Assembly (NCBI RefSeq): GCF_932526225.1
Contig: NC_064045.1
Span: forward strand, 2,953,998 to 3,017,997
Length of the DNA: 64,000 nt
Source: Nematostella vectensis
Lineage: Eukaryota; Cnidaria; Anthozoa; Actiniaria; Edwardsiidae
Direction: 5' to 3'
Numbering within the stretch: position 1 is the first letter of the stretch; every line of letters starts with the position of its first letter. The position numbers were made by a program, and so were the translations under genes. Below the pieces are notes generated by a model, which had not been told where the DNA came from, did not search any database, and was given only the letters and a program-made list of their open reading frames with translations. Shown here piece by piece: positions 1 through 12,573 of this stretch.

Positions 1-2752
1 AGATATACATGGCTCAATTAAGGACTTGTATATTTGTAAAAGTACTTTGCGTGGAAGAAAATGTCTAATTTTTGCGATAAGTCCAATTGTTTTACTTATT
101 TTAGTTGTAATTTGATTAATATGATTTTTAAAGGAGAGATTCTTGTCAAGAAGCATTCAGAGATACTTGACAAAATTCTTACACTCAAGGCTCGATTTAG
201 ATTTTTTATCAGTATCGAATATCTTTATTTTTGGTTTAAAAGGAAGCAGTTTTTGGTAAGGGCGAAATATAACATAATTCGTTTTTTTAATATTTAAAGT
301 CAGTTTGTTAGCTGTTAACCATTCATATACATTATTAAGTTCATTATTTATGACAGTCTCTAGAGAGTTTAAGTTTTTGTCGGCGTATAAAATGTTAGTG
401 TCGTCGGCAAAGAGGAAAAAGCTGAATTTAGTCGACGAGTACTGAATATCATTGACGTATATCAAGAAGAGCAGTGGGCCCAATATAGACATCTGGGGCA
501 CTCCACAGTATACATAATTTTGTTCAGAAACAAAACCATTCAGCTCTGTAGTCTGTCTTCGATTTCTTAAGTACGATGCAAACCAGTCCGGTATTATTCC
601 GCGAAAGCCATAGTGTTGAAGTTTCTGCAATAGAATATCATGATTAACAGTATCGAATGCTTTTTTAAATCAATAAAGATTCCACACGAGAAGAACCCTT
701 TGTCCATGTTAGTTTGTATTGAGTTAACTATATCTAAGACGGCATGTTGAGTCGAATGGGCTTTGCGAAAACCGTATTGAGCTTTATACAATAAATCATG
801 TGTCTAAATAAAAGGGATCATTCGTGCGTACATCAGTTTCTCAAATATCCTATTGAAGTTTGATAAAAGTGAGATCTATAATTATTTGGGTAATATGCAT
901 CATCAGATTTGAATATTGGAATAATTTTTGCCAGCTTCAATTTATCAGGACAGATTCCCTGAGAGACAAACATGTATTATTGCTGCAAGAGGGTGGCTAA
1001 CAATGTCACTGACCTCTTTAAGTAAATGTGTTGGGCATGAGTAAAGGCCATGAGATTTATCAATTGGCATTGATAGGATTTCTAATCGTACTTCGGTGTC
1101 TGTTACGGGACTAAATTAAAACGAAGACTGAGGTGACAAAGATTTCGATAGAAAACTGGGAAAATCCTGTTTTGTGGAAGGAAGTTTACCGGCTAGTTTT
1201 CGACCAATAGACGCGAAATGTTTGTTTAAAACATTTGAGATTTTGGAAGGATTCTTCGTCATGTTGTTGTTGTTTTCAGGATCTTTTATTTTTGTTAGAC
1301 AGGTTGATGATTTAGAATTTCGTGATAGAACAAGGTTTATTCCTTCCCAAGGTTTTTTCATGTTTGTCACATTATTCTCAAAATAATCTATATAGTATTC
1401 CTTTTTACTTATTCTTATCAGCGTACTTAATTTATTTCGATAGTATTTATAATTTTGGGTGTCGCCTGATAAATAGAGGTTATTCCTTATTTTAATAGAT
1501 TTTTTTCTTTCTTTGATATCCATGGTTTACGCAAATCTTTGGATCTGCGTTTAGATATGGTTTTAACTGGCGCATGTTTATTAATGATTCGATTAAGCCT
1601 CTTGAAGAACTTTGAAAAGCTTTTGCTAGCATCATTCTCAGTGTTATGAATCAGGGCGTCCCAATTAACACCAGCAACGTCCTTTTTAAAGTTATCTGCA
1701 GAGAAATGAGAATAGTCCCGTGCCTTCTTGATACGCGTGCGACTATTGCCTTTAGCGGACTTTAAAATGCAAATTGCGAAAAATGATCAGTGATATCATT
1801 GACAATGTTACCGCTAACTGCAACATGTTCTGGATTACTAACAAAGATGTTGTCAATAAGCGTTGCTGATTTTTTTATGGATGCGTGTTGGCTTGTCAAT
1901 AGTTGGAATGAGGTAGCAGCTTAAAAATGTTGTTAAAAAATCATGCGCATAGTTACAGCGCCCGCTTTTCAAAATATCCACGTTGGTATCCCCCATGAGG
2001 CAAAGAAGTCATTTTTCCTATTGTTTCTTCAATGTACTTTTGAAATTGTTCTGGCGAATTGTTGTATATAGATCAGCCCGCAAACTATGCTTTTCTTATC
2101 AGGAAAACAGAGCTCTACCCCACAATGCTTGAAACGCATTGTTTGATGTTTTTTCGAGAACTGTGTAATCTAGGGAATCATCAATGAGAATGCCGACGCC
2201 CCCAGCAGATAAAGGCGTTGGTACGTGTTCGAAATTATATCCAGCTATTTTCGGAATACCGACATCTGGATTTGAATTTGTAATTCTTGTTTCACTTAAT
2301 CCTATGATGTCAAAATGGTAATCAAGTTCACCCAATAATTCGTTTTCGAGGTTTTCTAGATTCGATCTGATGCTCCTTATATTACTTTGAAATACGGATA
2401 AGTTATGTTTTTTGTCATTTTCCGTAAACTTTGATTTCATTTGTTCGAAGCTGTGCGGCGAGTAATATCTACTATAGATATATGGAAATGAGTCAAAGTT
2501 GTTAATATTATTGTCCACGATGGAATTTATACTAAATGTATCGAGATCATAAAGACTAGGAGTGTTATCTAAACAGAGTTTTGATTTCTTCAAACAAGAT
2601 ACACTATTATTAAATCTACCATGAATCGTCCTGAAGTCCCCTCTAGTATTGAAATAGGGGAACTCACAAAGAGACCTCTTCATGTTAGTTTCATGTTCTT
2701 TGTTTCTTCTTGGCATCATTTGGGTACGGGCCTGAGGTGTTTCTTCAATCAT
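1..2752 (-). pseudogene. Decayed APE-type LINE (CR1/Jockey-like) ORF2, running off the window start
   Basis: Reading leftward, 2752-2099 encodes the first part of an endonuclease/exonuclease/phosphatase-type nuclease (SNIRSIR block, catalytic-Glu block GLSETR, AGGVGILI). 1523-1116 is the basic linker before the RT. 791-157 is the RT palm, with QYGFRKAHST, FIDLKK, a GVPQMSILGPLLF block (usually GVPQGS) and FADDTN carrying the catalytic aspartates. Breaks: a one-base loss in an A-run near 667 splits the FIDLKKAFD block; a TGA near 157 interrupts an otherwise continuing frame (LLDKNLSFKNHI) that stays LINE-like to base 1. The second half of the nuclease (about 1524-2098) is scrambled. In the family this polyprotein nicks target DNA and reverse-transcribes its own RNA; this copy cannot. 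The 3' end lies outside the window. Confidence 0.85.
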
Positions 2753-2760
2753 GCATTGCT

Positions 2761-4780
2761 AGCTACCAGAACTGGCACACCTATGCCAGGCTGTAATTAC
2801 TGCTATTTCTATTTTATCTGAATATACAGCTCTCAACATCATCTTCCTTTTTCTCTTTGCAGGGCTCGGCTGACTTTTCATTAATTAAATAATAATAATA
2901 TATTAATCTTATCAATTAATTGTGACTTTTTATATTCATGCTATTTTTATTGCTCAATATCTGAGAATTGTGATTACTTAGCACCAAAGGTTAAAGCTGA
3001 CACCATTAGATTTGATCTGTTCTTACTATCAGCTTTTCAACAAACATCTGAATTTTTTTCTTAACTTTAAAAATTACCATCAAAGCAATTTATGTAATGC
3101 ACAAAGATAATGCCATGGCTATTGGCTGTTATACACTCACATGTTTTTTTACATTTTTTTTCATTCCGAACCATCTTTTTATCACTATGGCATCTTGAGG
3201 GCAACACCCAGAACACCTGTGTACCCTGTCCACCTTAGGACATCAGCTGTGCAGGTGTTCCTGATGAGTGGGGGTTGAGGCGGGAAAGGATTCCGCGACA
3301 CCATGTTTATATGGGCCCCCATGATTCCGAGTTGGGTGTGGCCCCTCTAGTATTGACTTATCACCCCTTGCACAGCCACATGAATGAAACATCCCACATA
3401 AACTGGCTTGCCGTGAGTGTATAACAGTCAAGTTATTATCTGTAAGAAGGAAAAGACAAATATTGAATAACTTTAATCATAGCTAGTGTCATAATGTACA
3501 AAGAACTGTAAATAGATAAGGAAACAGAAAATAATGTACTTGCAGTCGAACTACAGAATTGAATGAAAATCAATATATAATGAATAGAAAGACTGCAAAA
3601 CCTACATCATTGTACTAGTTGATTATTTGGAGAAATGTTTTTGAAGAGCAGAATCGGGAGAATCATCGAGCGCTCCGCCTAAGAAATAGCATTTGGTAAA
3701 TTTTATACCCTAAAAGATAGGACGACCCCCTCTTACTTCTATGGAGAGATTGTTATTGTTATTGTTAAGAATTTCGCACTTACGGGTTTAACTTATGCTC
3801 TAGCTCAATCCCGAGTCACAAAAAGCATTAGGTGAATTGTACCGCGGTAATCCTGGTTCCTAAAACTTCTTGGTTCCTAGTCTGGCTTTTGGCCGCGTAA
3901 CGTACTACTTCACGTGCGTGACCTATGAGACGAGACACGTAATTGGCTTATAACTAATAACTAGCCAATCAACTCAGCTCATATATATTCCTATTACGGT
4001 CAGTTTTAGATCCCCTGTCTGGCATCGGTCTCTCGACGTTTCGCAAAAAAAAACTCACAAACTCACACGATGTGCTTTAAAAAAATATATTCATCATCAC
4101 GAAGTTTTCAGGAAATTACAACTCAGAGTCTCCGAGAATATTACTTAACCTGGAGATTTAGGTTTTAACCTGGAGATTTTCTTCATAGTTGACAGGTCTG
4201 AAGTGGGACAGTACCACAAACCCACACAATCATCTCTTCCAGATTCCCTGTCCGCCCCTCGCTACGATCTCGTAGGGATTTAAAAAATTGTATACGACTG
4301 CTAGAATTTACGGAAACAACGAAACTTCACTTCGAGGCAAAGGTCGAAATTCTTTTAATATGCTCGTAACAGTACAAAAGTTCTTTAGTGCGAATTTAGA
4401 TGAGTCAGAGGCAGATACAGGAGGTTGTATAGAATACCAAATATCAAGCTTATGTTTGGACCCTATTAAAACATTCTGAATCCGCTCCTGAAATTAGATT
4501 ATGTTCCTGTTATGAAAGTAGCTCATTTAAGTAACCATGTTACTAACGTTAGTCACACAATAATAACCGAGGCAATATTACTAAATAGAAAGAACTGAAT
4601 AAAGGTGTATCTGAATTATTGAAATCATGATTGAGAAATAAGCTACGTTTACAATACTAACTAGAGCTTTCTTGTGTCTTTCTGGTAGTTTTTATTGTTT
4701 CAGAAGTGGGCTTTTGCTCTCGTGGGGGGAGGGGGGGTGCAGGAGGTGCACTTCCTGCCCCACCCTTACATCTCGTAATA
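2761..4780. other. No gene recognised
   Basis: AT-rich sequence with scattered short open frames and no domain I can name. A minus-strand frame at 3243-3431 is Cys/His-rich (SCGCARGD) but has no recognisable zinc-binding spacing. A few simple runs occur (TAA repeats near 2889, TTGTTA repeats near 3750). Confidence 0.5.
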
Positions 4781-4784
4781 CAGT

Positions 4785-4925
4785 CATTCATGAGTCCATG
4801 ATAATTTGTACAGGAGTTGTCCAAGTATAGAGCCGTGTGGAACCCCGGAAGTAACAAAAAGAGAGTCAGAGTTCACCTGCGAAATAGGAACTGCTGCTTT
4901 CGCCTGTTAGATAGGGCTCGAATTA
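4785..4925 (-). pseudogene. Small LINE reverse-transcriptase relic
   Basis: On the minus strand one frame reads NRRKQQ, then a stop, then VTSGVPHGSILGQLLYK, matching the NRxQ and GVPQGSILGPLLF blocks of non-LTR reverse transcriptases in the right order and spacing. It carries an in-frame TGA and nothing recognisable on either side, so it is a short decayed fragment unrelated in position to the LINE at 1-2752. Confidence 0.5.
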
Positions 4926-5478
4926 CGTACAACGATAAATAAAATTCGCGATAAATCAAACGAATGCCGTTCAAGAACCATTTTGATAGCTCTGATGCGG
5001 GCTCAGCTTAGCCATAGCGGTAACTCACAGTACGCGCGCTATTAAGTTAGTCATGATGTAACTTTCTCATGATAACGTAACAAAGGTTACGTTAATCGAG
5101 CATACTTTACGAAGTCCTCATTAGCAACCTAGCGAAAAACAACTGACGAAGGTCTCTTCATTAAGAGTCCGAAACCGGTCTTGTAAACGCTATAACCGCC
5201 CGCCGATTTTCATCAAACGATGACATCGGAAGGCACCTTAGACGAGATGAGCGAGCCCTCTCTCAGAAAAAGCCAGATTTAGCCAAAGTGCACTTTGAAT
5301 TCTACGAGTTACAGTGGCGGTTCTCGGCAGCCTCAAATCTTCCTGTTTGATTTTAAGAAATCTATTAAAACAGGAGTGAGCTGTACTGCAGATATGTCCT
5401 AAATAACTCTAAGAAACTTAACATGCACAAAGAAAGCGCTTATGTCAGGTCGAGCAACGCTCCTATAGACGTGAAACA
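4926..5478. other. No gene recognised; left flank of the long-TIR transposon
   Basis: No open frame of note. The 3 bases at 5479-5481 (TAA) repeat at 12574-12576 across the transposon and are the candidate target-site duplication. Confidence 0.4.
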
Positions 5479-5481
5479 TAA

Positions 5482-6403
5482 AGACCAGTCTTCAAGGGAT
5501 ATTTACCTAAGGGCGAAATATATTTTTTTCGGAAATCTCCTAACTTTGCTCATTTGTTTCTCTACAGGTTCTATTATCGCTGTGAAAATTTGAGGTCGAT
5601 ACGATAAATATTTTTCACGATCGAGCTTGCGATCGGATTATCCGGCTTATTGCCCCGTTCAAGGCCATTTTTAGCCTGCCTCAAATTTGGCTAAAAATTT
5701 CAAATTTACGCAAACCAGTTCAAACTACAGTGTATTATAACTAAAGACCAGACATTTCCTGGCACTTTGAGTGAATTTAAAGCCTCTCGAATAAATAAAT
5801 ATTTTACAAATGGCTAATATATCAATGTCGACGGCGAATTTAGCCGGTTTTTTAATTCTGTAGGCAAGAATGGTCCTTCGTGCTTAGATTTCTTGATTGA
5901 AAATGGAGGGCTATGCAAAATTATAATTTTGGGAAAACATTTTACAAGTGCCAGTTTTAGCTAATTAATGACAGTTGTAAACTACTCCGATCACGTTATC
6001 GTCGAGTTAAAAATTCACAAAATGCCAATGCCTACGATAGAAACACTACTAAATGATCTGAAAAACATTTGATGTAGCTGTGTATAAATTACAAATTAGT
6101 GTTCTTTGTTGGGCCTTTGAAGAATTGAGTTTCCAGCACAAAATGGTGCGGGATTCTGTCCATCCAGAGTAAATATGAACTCCGAACTCGGTAGTGGTCG
6201 ACATTTTCAACAATATTTGCAATTTCTTCACCGCCTCGTGCCCAAATTATGATTCCAAGACAAATTAAAATGTCAAAATCTGTTATTCGATAAATGTAGA
6301 ACAAAATCTAGGCCAAAAGAAGAGATATTTTGCTCTCTCTGTTCATTGCTTTCGTTGCGAAAACACGTGACCAGTGCGTGACCCAGTCCGTACCACAGGA
6401 AGC
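5482..6403 (+). repeat. Left terminal inverted repeat
   Basis: Matches the reverse complement of 11586-12573. Shared landmarks include GGCGAAATA, the GATCGAGCTTGCGATCGGAT palindromic stretch near 5618, GTCGACGGCGAATT near 5828 and AAAACACGTGACCAGTGCGTGA near 6360. The inner boundary is approximate. Confidence 0.85.
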
Positions 6404-7514
6404 CCTGGTCAACTACAGGCGTCCTGCTGCTAGGTATCACTTTACACGCTGACGAAAACACCATGGAAATGGGGTGACAAACAGCAAGGAAGCAACATGA
6501 CTTGTATTTAAAGTGAATATACTGCTGATCCTGTTATGTAACCGAGACTACTTTAAATAGCTAACAAGAGTGCAAAGTGAGTATAATAGTCTTTATTGTG
6601 GTTTGTATGTTTCTGGCCACACAAAGTCCTTAAAATTGGGCCGCGGATCATCTCTGAACAGTGAGGCGGATCTCCTTACTTCGTGTCTAATGTGTCTATC
6701 AGTTGACACAGTATTTATCAAAACCTCATTTATTGACTATTATACGTTTTATCTTCAGGTCTTTTCGAGAAAAACGATGGTCTATTAAAGTTAACTGTGT
6801 GCCCAAGGCATCGCCGTAGTTATGGTATCGGGTTCAGTATTGGTGGAAGGAAGTTGTGTGCGGTGCCAACAAATTGGGCTGGTCATGCGTCAAAACCTGT
6901 GGGAGACAAATCCATATCTGTAGCTCAGTCGCGTGTCATATTTCGCGCCCCTGGAGAAGTCGTTCCCGTCGGAATGCGTAAGTTTTACTTTTGATTTTTT
7001 TTACTTTTTACTTATTTTTCATACCATACCATACCATAGTGGATTTCTTAGCCTACCGCGCAGGCGTGTTTCTGGTGGTTTATTCTTCCTTCCTTTTTTA
7101 AAAAAAAAAACAAGATTTGGGCTTCCTGTGGTGCCAAAACTTCGAAAAAGTGGGAGGAGGGGTGGGAGGAAAAAAAAAGGGAAAAAAGACGCAATCTCTC
7201 TCCAGTCTTCTCTCCTTTTATGTCCCCACTTCCCTCTCCAAGTTCCTACTTCTTCTTGCGGCTTTTCGCCCAGTGCTCGGTGGCCGCTCGTAATTTTTAG
7301 TTTTTTTTTTTAGGATGCTTGCTAAGGAGGCTATGGATTTCTATACTTCATAGGACTTGAATATAGCCTCAACGTGCAGTCGTCGCATCTTATTGAACTT
7401 CCTGTATTATGTACGCCAGTTATTTTTAATAAAGGACTTCACCATCAGAAGTACATATTTTTTGAATGTTATTGTTTGTGGTAATTCAATTTTGTTGGTT
7501 CAATTTTGTTGCAG
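6404..7514. other. Transposon interior upstream of the first recognised transposase exon
   Basis: No domain is visible. It contains a short CATAC repeat near 7020 and A- and T-runs near 7100, 7170 and 7300. It may hold the promoter, 5' UTR and a first intron; the exon starting at 7515 is preceded by a good acceptor (TTTTGTTGCAG). Confidence 0.35.
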
Positions 7515-10500
7515 CTATTTGCAAACGATGTCGAACAAAAGCAAACGCAGCCGAACAACCTACAGCGCCCGAAGAGTCGGAACTACTGGAACCCCCTTGT
7601 CCTCCTTCCACACAAAGCGAAGAACCAGCTGTCGGTACGAGCTCGCAATGCAGCTCACCAGAAGAAGAGGTGAGCTTGCTTTATTTACACAAATACAGCA
7701 AAGCACTCTGAACTAAAACACATATCATTTTAATTATTAGAATCCCGATGGCGCACACAGCCAAGATAGCACAGAGTCTCTGACGGACGCCCTACAACAC
7801 CAAGTCTATTGGACCCGACTTACATTTTTTCAGAAAATGGAAGTACGGCTCCATCTGACACAGATACGGAATCGCGCAGTGGCATACAGCGGCGTGTTGC
7901 CTTAAGAATTTTTCTTAGGGCTTGTGATTTGTCAGAGATCAAGGTTGGTGGTCCAAAGAAAAGATGGGAAGAAACATCAGCTCGTATGAAACAAATCCAA
8001 GTGAACCAGGCATCAGATGCGATCGTTTCAGTGTTACAGGTGCTGACTCCTAATGATTCGGACAGTCTCTGGCAGGCAATCCAAGTATCACAACGAGTAG
8101 AAAAAAGATTGGGTCTAACGTCGTCAGCTGATACAAAGTACTTAGCGGCACTGGCAGAATCATATGAAAACGCTAGCAGCTGGGATGCACGGTGACAGTT
8201 TTTGTCCATCATGGCAGATCTAGCGCCACTAAATACCATCCGTGGTTTCATCCCTCGACTGTCTGAATACAGGTTCGAGTCTGCAAGGCACCATCTGCTC
8301 CAACACGGTCGCGGCAATCCTGTCCCTGATGACAGATCTCCCGGCTTTGTATCGATAACAAAAAGTTAGACTACTTCCTAGAATTCATTACCAGTCCACA
8401 TGTTGTCCAAGACCTACCATTCGGCGAGCGCCATCTCAAACTGGAAGACGGGCGCGTGCTGGAGGCTCCCAATGTTATTCGTGCCATGATCCTGGCAAGA
8501 ATATGTTCCAAGTACCGCCAGTATTGCGAAGAGTCGGGAGTAACGCCATTTAGCGAGACCACAATGAGACGAATCCTGAAGGTCTGCGCCGCAACCCAGA
8601 GAAAGTCACTGCAGGGGCTTGATTACACATCTGCAGAGGGCGCCAAGGCATTCGACGACCTGCTTGATGTCCTGAAAACTATTGAAAACTGCGCCTGCTT
8701 CGGCCCCACTTGGGCCAAAGGCTGTGAACGGGACCTAAAGGAAGCCAAACAATACATCAAAAGTGACTACAAGGTAATACCACAAGTGTGCTTTACTATA
8801 ACTCTATTTTTGCTGTCACAATTTTCAATATGTTTTTATAACAGGTCCACATTTCTACCACGAGCAACGTGCCAGACCATTGCGCCATGTTTGCTCTCAG
8901 CGACCCAAAGTATCCATCATTCCCCTTCGAATGTAGTCATGACCACGATTACGAGTGTTCCTCCTGTGAGCGACTGCGGTCAGTACTCGCCGGGATTCAG
9001 CGCGTCGTAGAAGATGCTGCACAGCCGCTCTCGAATGATCAGTGCGATGACCTGCGTTATACAGTGGACCAGGCGGTGGTGGCTATTTCAGCATGGAAGG
9101 CCCATCTGCTGAGATCTATCCAGCAGGATCTACCGCGTTTGACCTTGCTCAGGAACATGGAGCCATACGACGTCATGATAGTGCAGGACTGGGCTATGAA
9201 ATTCCTACCCCAGAAGTACCGTGAAACGCAGTCTGATTGGTTTAGGAAGAGAGGAATTTCGTGGCACATTTCTGTTGCTATCAGACGCCTCCCAGATGGC
9301 ACTCTACAGCACCAGACGTTTGTCCATGTTGTCCGAAACTGCAGTCAAGACAGCCCAGTCGTAATTGCCATCATGTAGCACACGCTGGCTGCCCTCAAAG
9401 CGCAGAATCCAAACACCACCGTGGCGTTCTACAGACAGGACAACGCCGGTTGTTATCACCGCGAAGCTATGGTTACCGCCTGTTATCGGATGCGCAGCTT
9501 GACAGAAATTGAGGTATGTCTTATGATGAATAGGGAGTAACTTGGTTTGTGTGCGCGCGGAAAACGGAAGCGATATACCTAATGTGTCTGGTCTGGCAAA
9601 CAATGGTTATTTATGGTGTTATTCTGTTGATTTGGCATGTTTTTAGGTTCAGCGTGTGGACTTTTGCGACCCACAAGGTGGTAAAGGCGCATGTGACAGA
9701 AAAGCAGCTTCGATCAAAGCACACGTGCGCCAATACATTAACGAGGGGAATGATGTGCAGTCGGCAGAAGACCTCAAAGATGCTATTCTCTCCAATGGGG
9801 GCATTCAAGGAGTGCGAGTGGCCCTTGTCGACGCCGGTCATTTATCAGTGGTGAAATCTGCTAAACTTGATGGCATCAGTAGTTTGAATAACTTCAAATT
9901 CACCCCTACTGGTATAACGTCCTGGAAAGCTTACAATGTCGGTCAAGGGGATACTAAAATGTGGTCAGAATTGAATGGTAATTTACTACACAAACAGAAA
10001 AGTGGAATTCAGATGAGTGTCTAAAGTATGTCGGATACTTATCTCAAATCTGCTCTTTTAGGGGATGCGGGCTGTCAAAAAATCTCCAACCTTTTTTGTA
10101 TCTTGGGAATGTAACACAACTACCAAAATGCAGCGCGCCCAAGTTTGTGAGATGATCAATCAAAACCCCAAAACGCTGTGACAACCATTGTGATTCCGTC
10201 TATTCAGATTTTATGAGGCTAGCGATAACTCATGCCAAATGCAGACTAACAGAACGGCTATATTTGAACATGCAATATTTGCGTTCTTTTGTTTAGTTCC
10301 AGGCGGTCCCCTACCAGTATTCCCACCAGACTGTAAGATGATCGAAGGCAACTTTGTTGATATAAAAGTGCCAAGAAGCGAGATCATGCGAGAGAAACAG
10401 TTAAGGGGGGGGGGGGGGACAGGACGAGGACGACGCCGAAGAGGAGGAAACCGCGCTCTTTAGCTGCCCTGTCCAGGGATGTGTGAAGACCTACCAGCGT

Positions 10501-11237
10501 TTCTCATCCTTGGACAACCACCTTCAGTTTGGCACGTGCAAGTTGAAACTCGAGCGGCTCAGCACGCTTGACCGTGCGAAACTGGGGTACCATGACAAGC
10601 TACAGAGCGGCGCAAGTGCACAGGCCACTATCCAAGTACCTGTAGCACCCTCCAGACAGCGTCAACAGGAGCTGAGTCAGGGATGGGCTTTAAAGACGAC
10701 CAGAAAATCCTCCCGTTTCTCGGAGAAGCAGAAAGATTTCTTGAATGAAATGTTCGATAGGGGCCAGGAGACTGGTCACAAGCTTGACCCATTGACAGTC
10801 TCCAAGGAAATGCGCTACGCAAAGAGCTTAGATGGCAGTCGAAGATTTAAATTCGAGGAATTTCTTACCGAGAAACAGATCCAGTCTTTTTTCTTGAGAA
10901 GAGCTGCCAAGTCAAGAAAGGGAGCTTCAGGAGACAAGGTTGCTGAGGAAGAGGGTGAAGACGATGATGCAGCTGAAGCGGAGTACTCATTCGCAGGCAT
11001 GCGTAGTGCAGTTCTAGATGAATGTGCCTTGACACACCCAATCACCGTCGACTCCATCAAACTTTGCCTACGCAAAGAACCGACGAAAATCCTTAGCAAT
11101 TCCCATGCTGAGAAAGGCATGTGAGACACATGACTTGGACATTTCTGATATTGCTGCAAAAAAGGAAGGATCCGTTTCTCGTCAAGTTGAAAGGCGCCCT
11201 AGATAGTTGCAGCTGCACAGAGTCCACAGTCGAGTAA
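7515..11237 (+). pseudogene. Multi-exon transposase-like gene with C2HC zinc finger and homeodomain-like C-terminus, decayed
   Basis: Exons with consensus borders: 7515-7669, 7741-8773, 8845-9513, 9647-about 9977, and 10297-11237; introns are 71-133 nt. Conserved-looking acidic blocks in order are IVQDWAMKFLPQ (9179), FYRQDNAGCYH (9429) and VDFCDPQGGKGACDR (9656), which suit a DDE/RNase H-fold catalytic core; that assignment is inference. The last exon encodes an acidic stretch, a finger CPVQGC...HLQFGTC (C-x4-C, H-x5-C), then an ~60-residue block ending in QIQSFFLRRAAK that resembles homeodomain helix 3. Lesions: in-frame TGA at 8193 and TAG at 9376 (both fit C-to-T decay), frameshifts near 7780, 8365 and 11120, and a 14-G run at 10405. 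The residues after 11120 (RKACETHDLDIS, RKDPFLVKLKG) continue in other frames to a stop at 11237. No named family can be given safely. Confidence 0.65.
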
Positions 11238-11306
11238 ACGACCGCATTTTTCTGTGGTTTGAAAGCGTGTGTGTATATATCCTGTAGCCCAGTGTATGTA
11301 TCAAAC

Positions 11307-11312
11307 AATAAA
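11307..11312 (+). terminator. Candidate polyadenylation signal of the transposase gene
   Basis: AATAAA lies 70 bp after the last inferred stop codon of the transposase and before the right inverted repeat. Position fits; no other evidence. Confidence 0.4.
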
Positions 11313-11585
11313 CCTTTTCGCACAAAAGATTGGCGTGCGCGTAAGCTCCAGAAACATTTACAATTCCAGCTTTACACTATTTGAACGCGCGCTCTCCTTT
11401 TTATTTTAAAATGCCTAAAGGTCAACGTGGCAACACAGGAATTCCGAAATATATATTTTGATGAGTTTCGGATATGACAGACCACGGAGTCGCCGTACAA
11501 TTTATTTTCAGTTATAATTTTTCAATAAGTAAATAATTTAAAGCTCTTTCATAAAAAGTGGTTACAATTTCTAAAAATTTGGTCT

Positions 11586-12573
11586 TCCTGTGTGTCACGC
11601 ACTGGTCACGTGTTTTCGGTCTTGACAGCTCTTCGACTTGTCACGTTTTATTTCGCACTCGAAGCGATGAACAGATAGAGCAAAATATCTCTTCTTTTGG
11701 CCTACATTTTGCTCTAAATTTATCGACTAGCAGATGTTGACATTTCCATTTGTCGTGGAATCATAATTTTGGCACGAGGCGGTGGAGAAATTGCAAATAT
11801 CCTTTAAAATGTTGACATGGTGTACAGAGTTCATGTTTACTCTGGATGGACCATTTTGTGCTGGAAACTCAATTCGTCAAAGGCTCAACAAGGAACACTG
11901 AATTGTAAGTTATACACAGGAACAATAATTTTTTTTTCTGATCATTTAGTAGTGTTTCCATCGCAGGTATTGGCATTTTGTGTATTTTTTAACTCGATTA
12001 TTACGTGACCGGAGGTGTTTACAACTGTCACTAATTAGCTAAAAGCGGCACTTGTAAAATGTTTTCCCAAAATTATAATTTCGCCTAGCACTCCATTTTC
12101 ACTCAAGAAATCTAAACGCGAAGGACCATTCTTTCCCCCAGAATTTAAAAACCGGCTGAATTCGCCGTCGACATGGATATATCAGCCATTCAATTTCAAC
12201 TTTGAAAATTTAGTTCGGAAACTTATAAATAATTCAAAAATCTGGAAAATATTTATTATTTATTCGAGACGCTTGAAATTCACTCAAAGTGCCAGGAAAT
12301 GTCTGGTCTTTAGTTATAATACACTGTAGTTTGAACTGGTTTGCGTAAATTTGAAATTTTTAGCCAAATTTGAGGCAGGCTAAAAATGGCCTTGAACGGG
12401 GCAATAAGCCGGATAATCCGATCGCAAGCTCGATCGTGAAAAATATTTATCATATCGACCTCAAATTTTCACAGCGATAATAGAACCTGTAGAGAAACAA
12501 ATGAGCAAATTTAGGAGATTTCCGAGAAAAAAATTATTTCGCCCTTAGGTAAGTATCCCCTGAAGACTGGTCT
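11586..12573 (-). repeat. Right terminal inverted repeat
   Basis: Reverse complement of 5482-6403, slightly longer because of about 37 extra bases near 11610-11660. It ends in GACTGGTCT followed by TAA. Confidence 0.85.

Larger units (their letters stand above)
5482..12573 (+). mobile_element. DNA transposon with ~0.95 kb terminal inverted repeats, unclassified
   Basis: The sequence from 5482 (AGACCAGTCTTCA, then GGGATA) reappears in reverse complement ending at 12573 (TGAAGACTGGTCT). Similarity persists about 920-990 bp inward on each side, with small indels. The outermost bases are flanked on both sides by TAA, a plausible 3-bp target duplication. About 5.2 kb between the repeats holds one spliced, decayed transposase gene (7515-11237). 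A TWA target duplication is typical of PIF/Harbinger, but the protein does not look like a Harbinger transposase and I cannot place it in a named superfamily. The repeats are unusually long for a cut-and-paste element. Confidence 0.8.

Noticed and set aside
3243-3431. Cys-rich minus-strand ORF as a small secreted or zinc-binding protein
   Set aside because: No signal peptide, and cysteine spacing fits no finger; no splice or promoter evidence.
6570-7313. Possible first exons of the long-TIR transposase
   Set aside because: Several short frames exist but none has a convincing donor or motif; simple runs account for much of the open length.
7820-8317. 165-aa minus-strand open frame
   Set aside because: It is the antisense of a transposase exon whose plus-strand frame has splice sites and conserved blocks; no domain on the minus strand.
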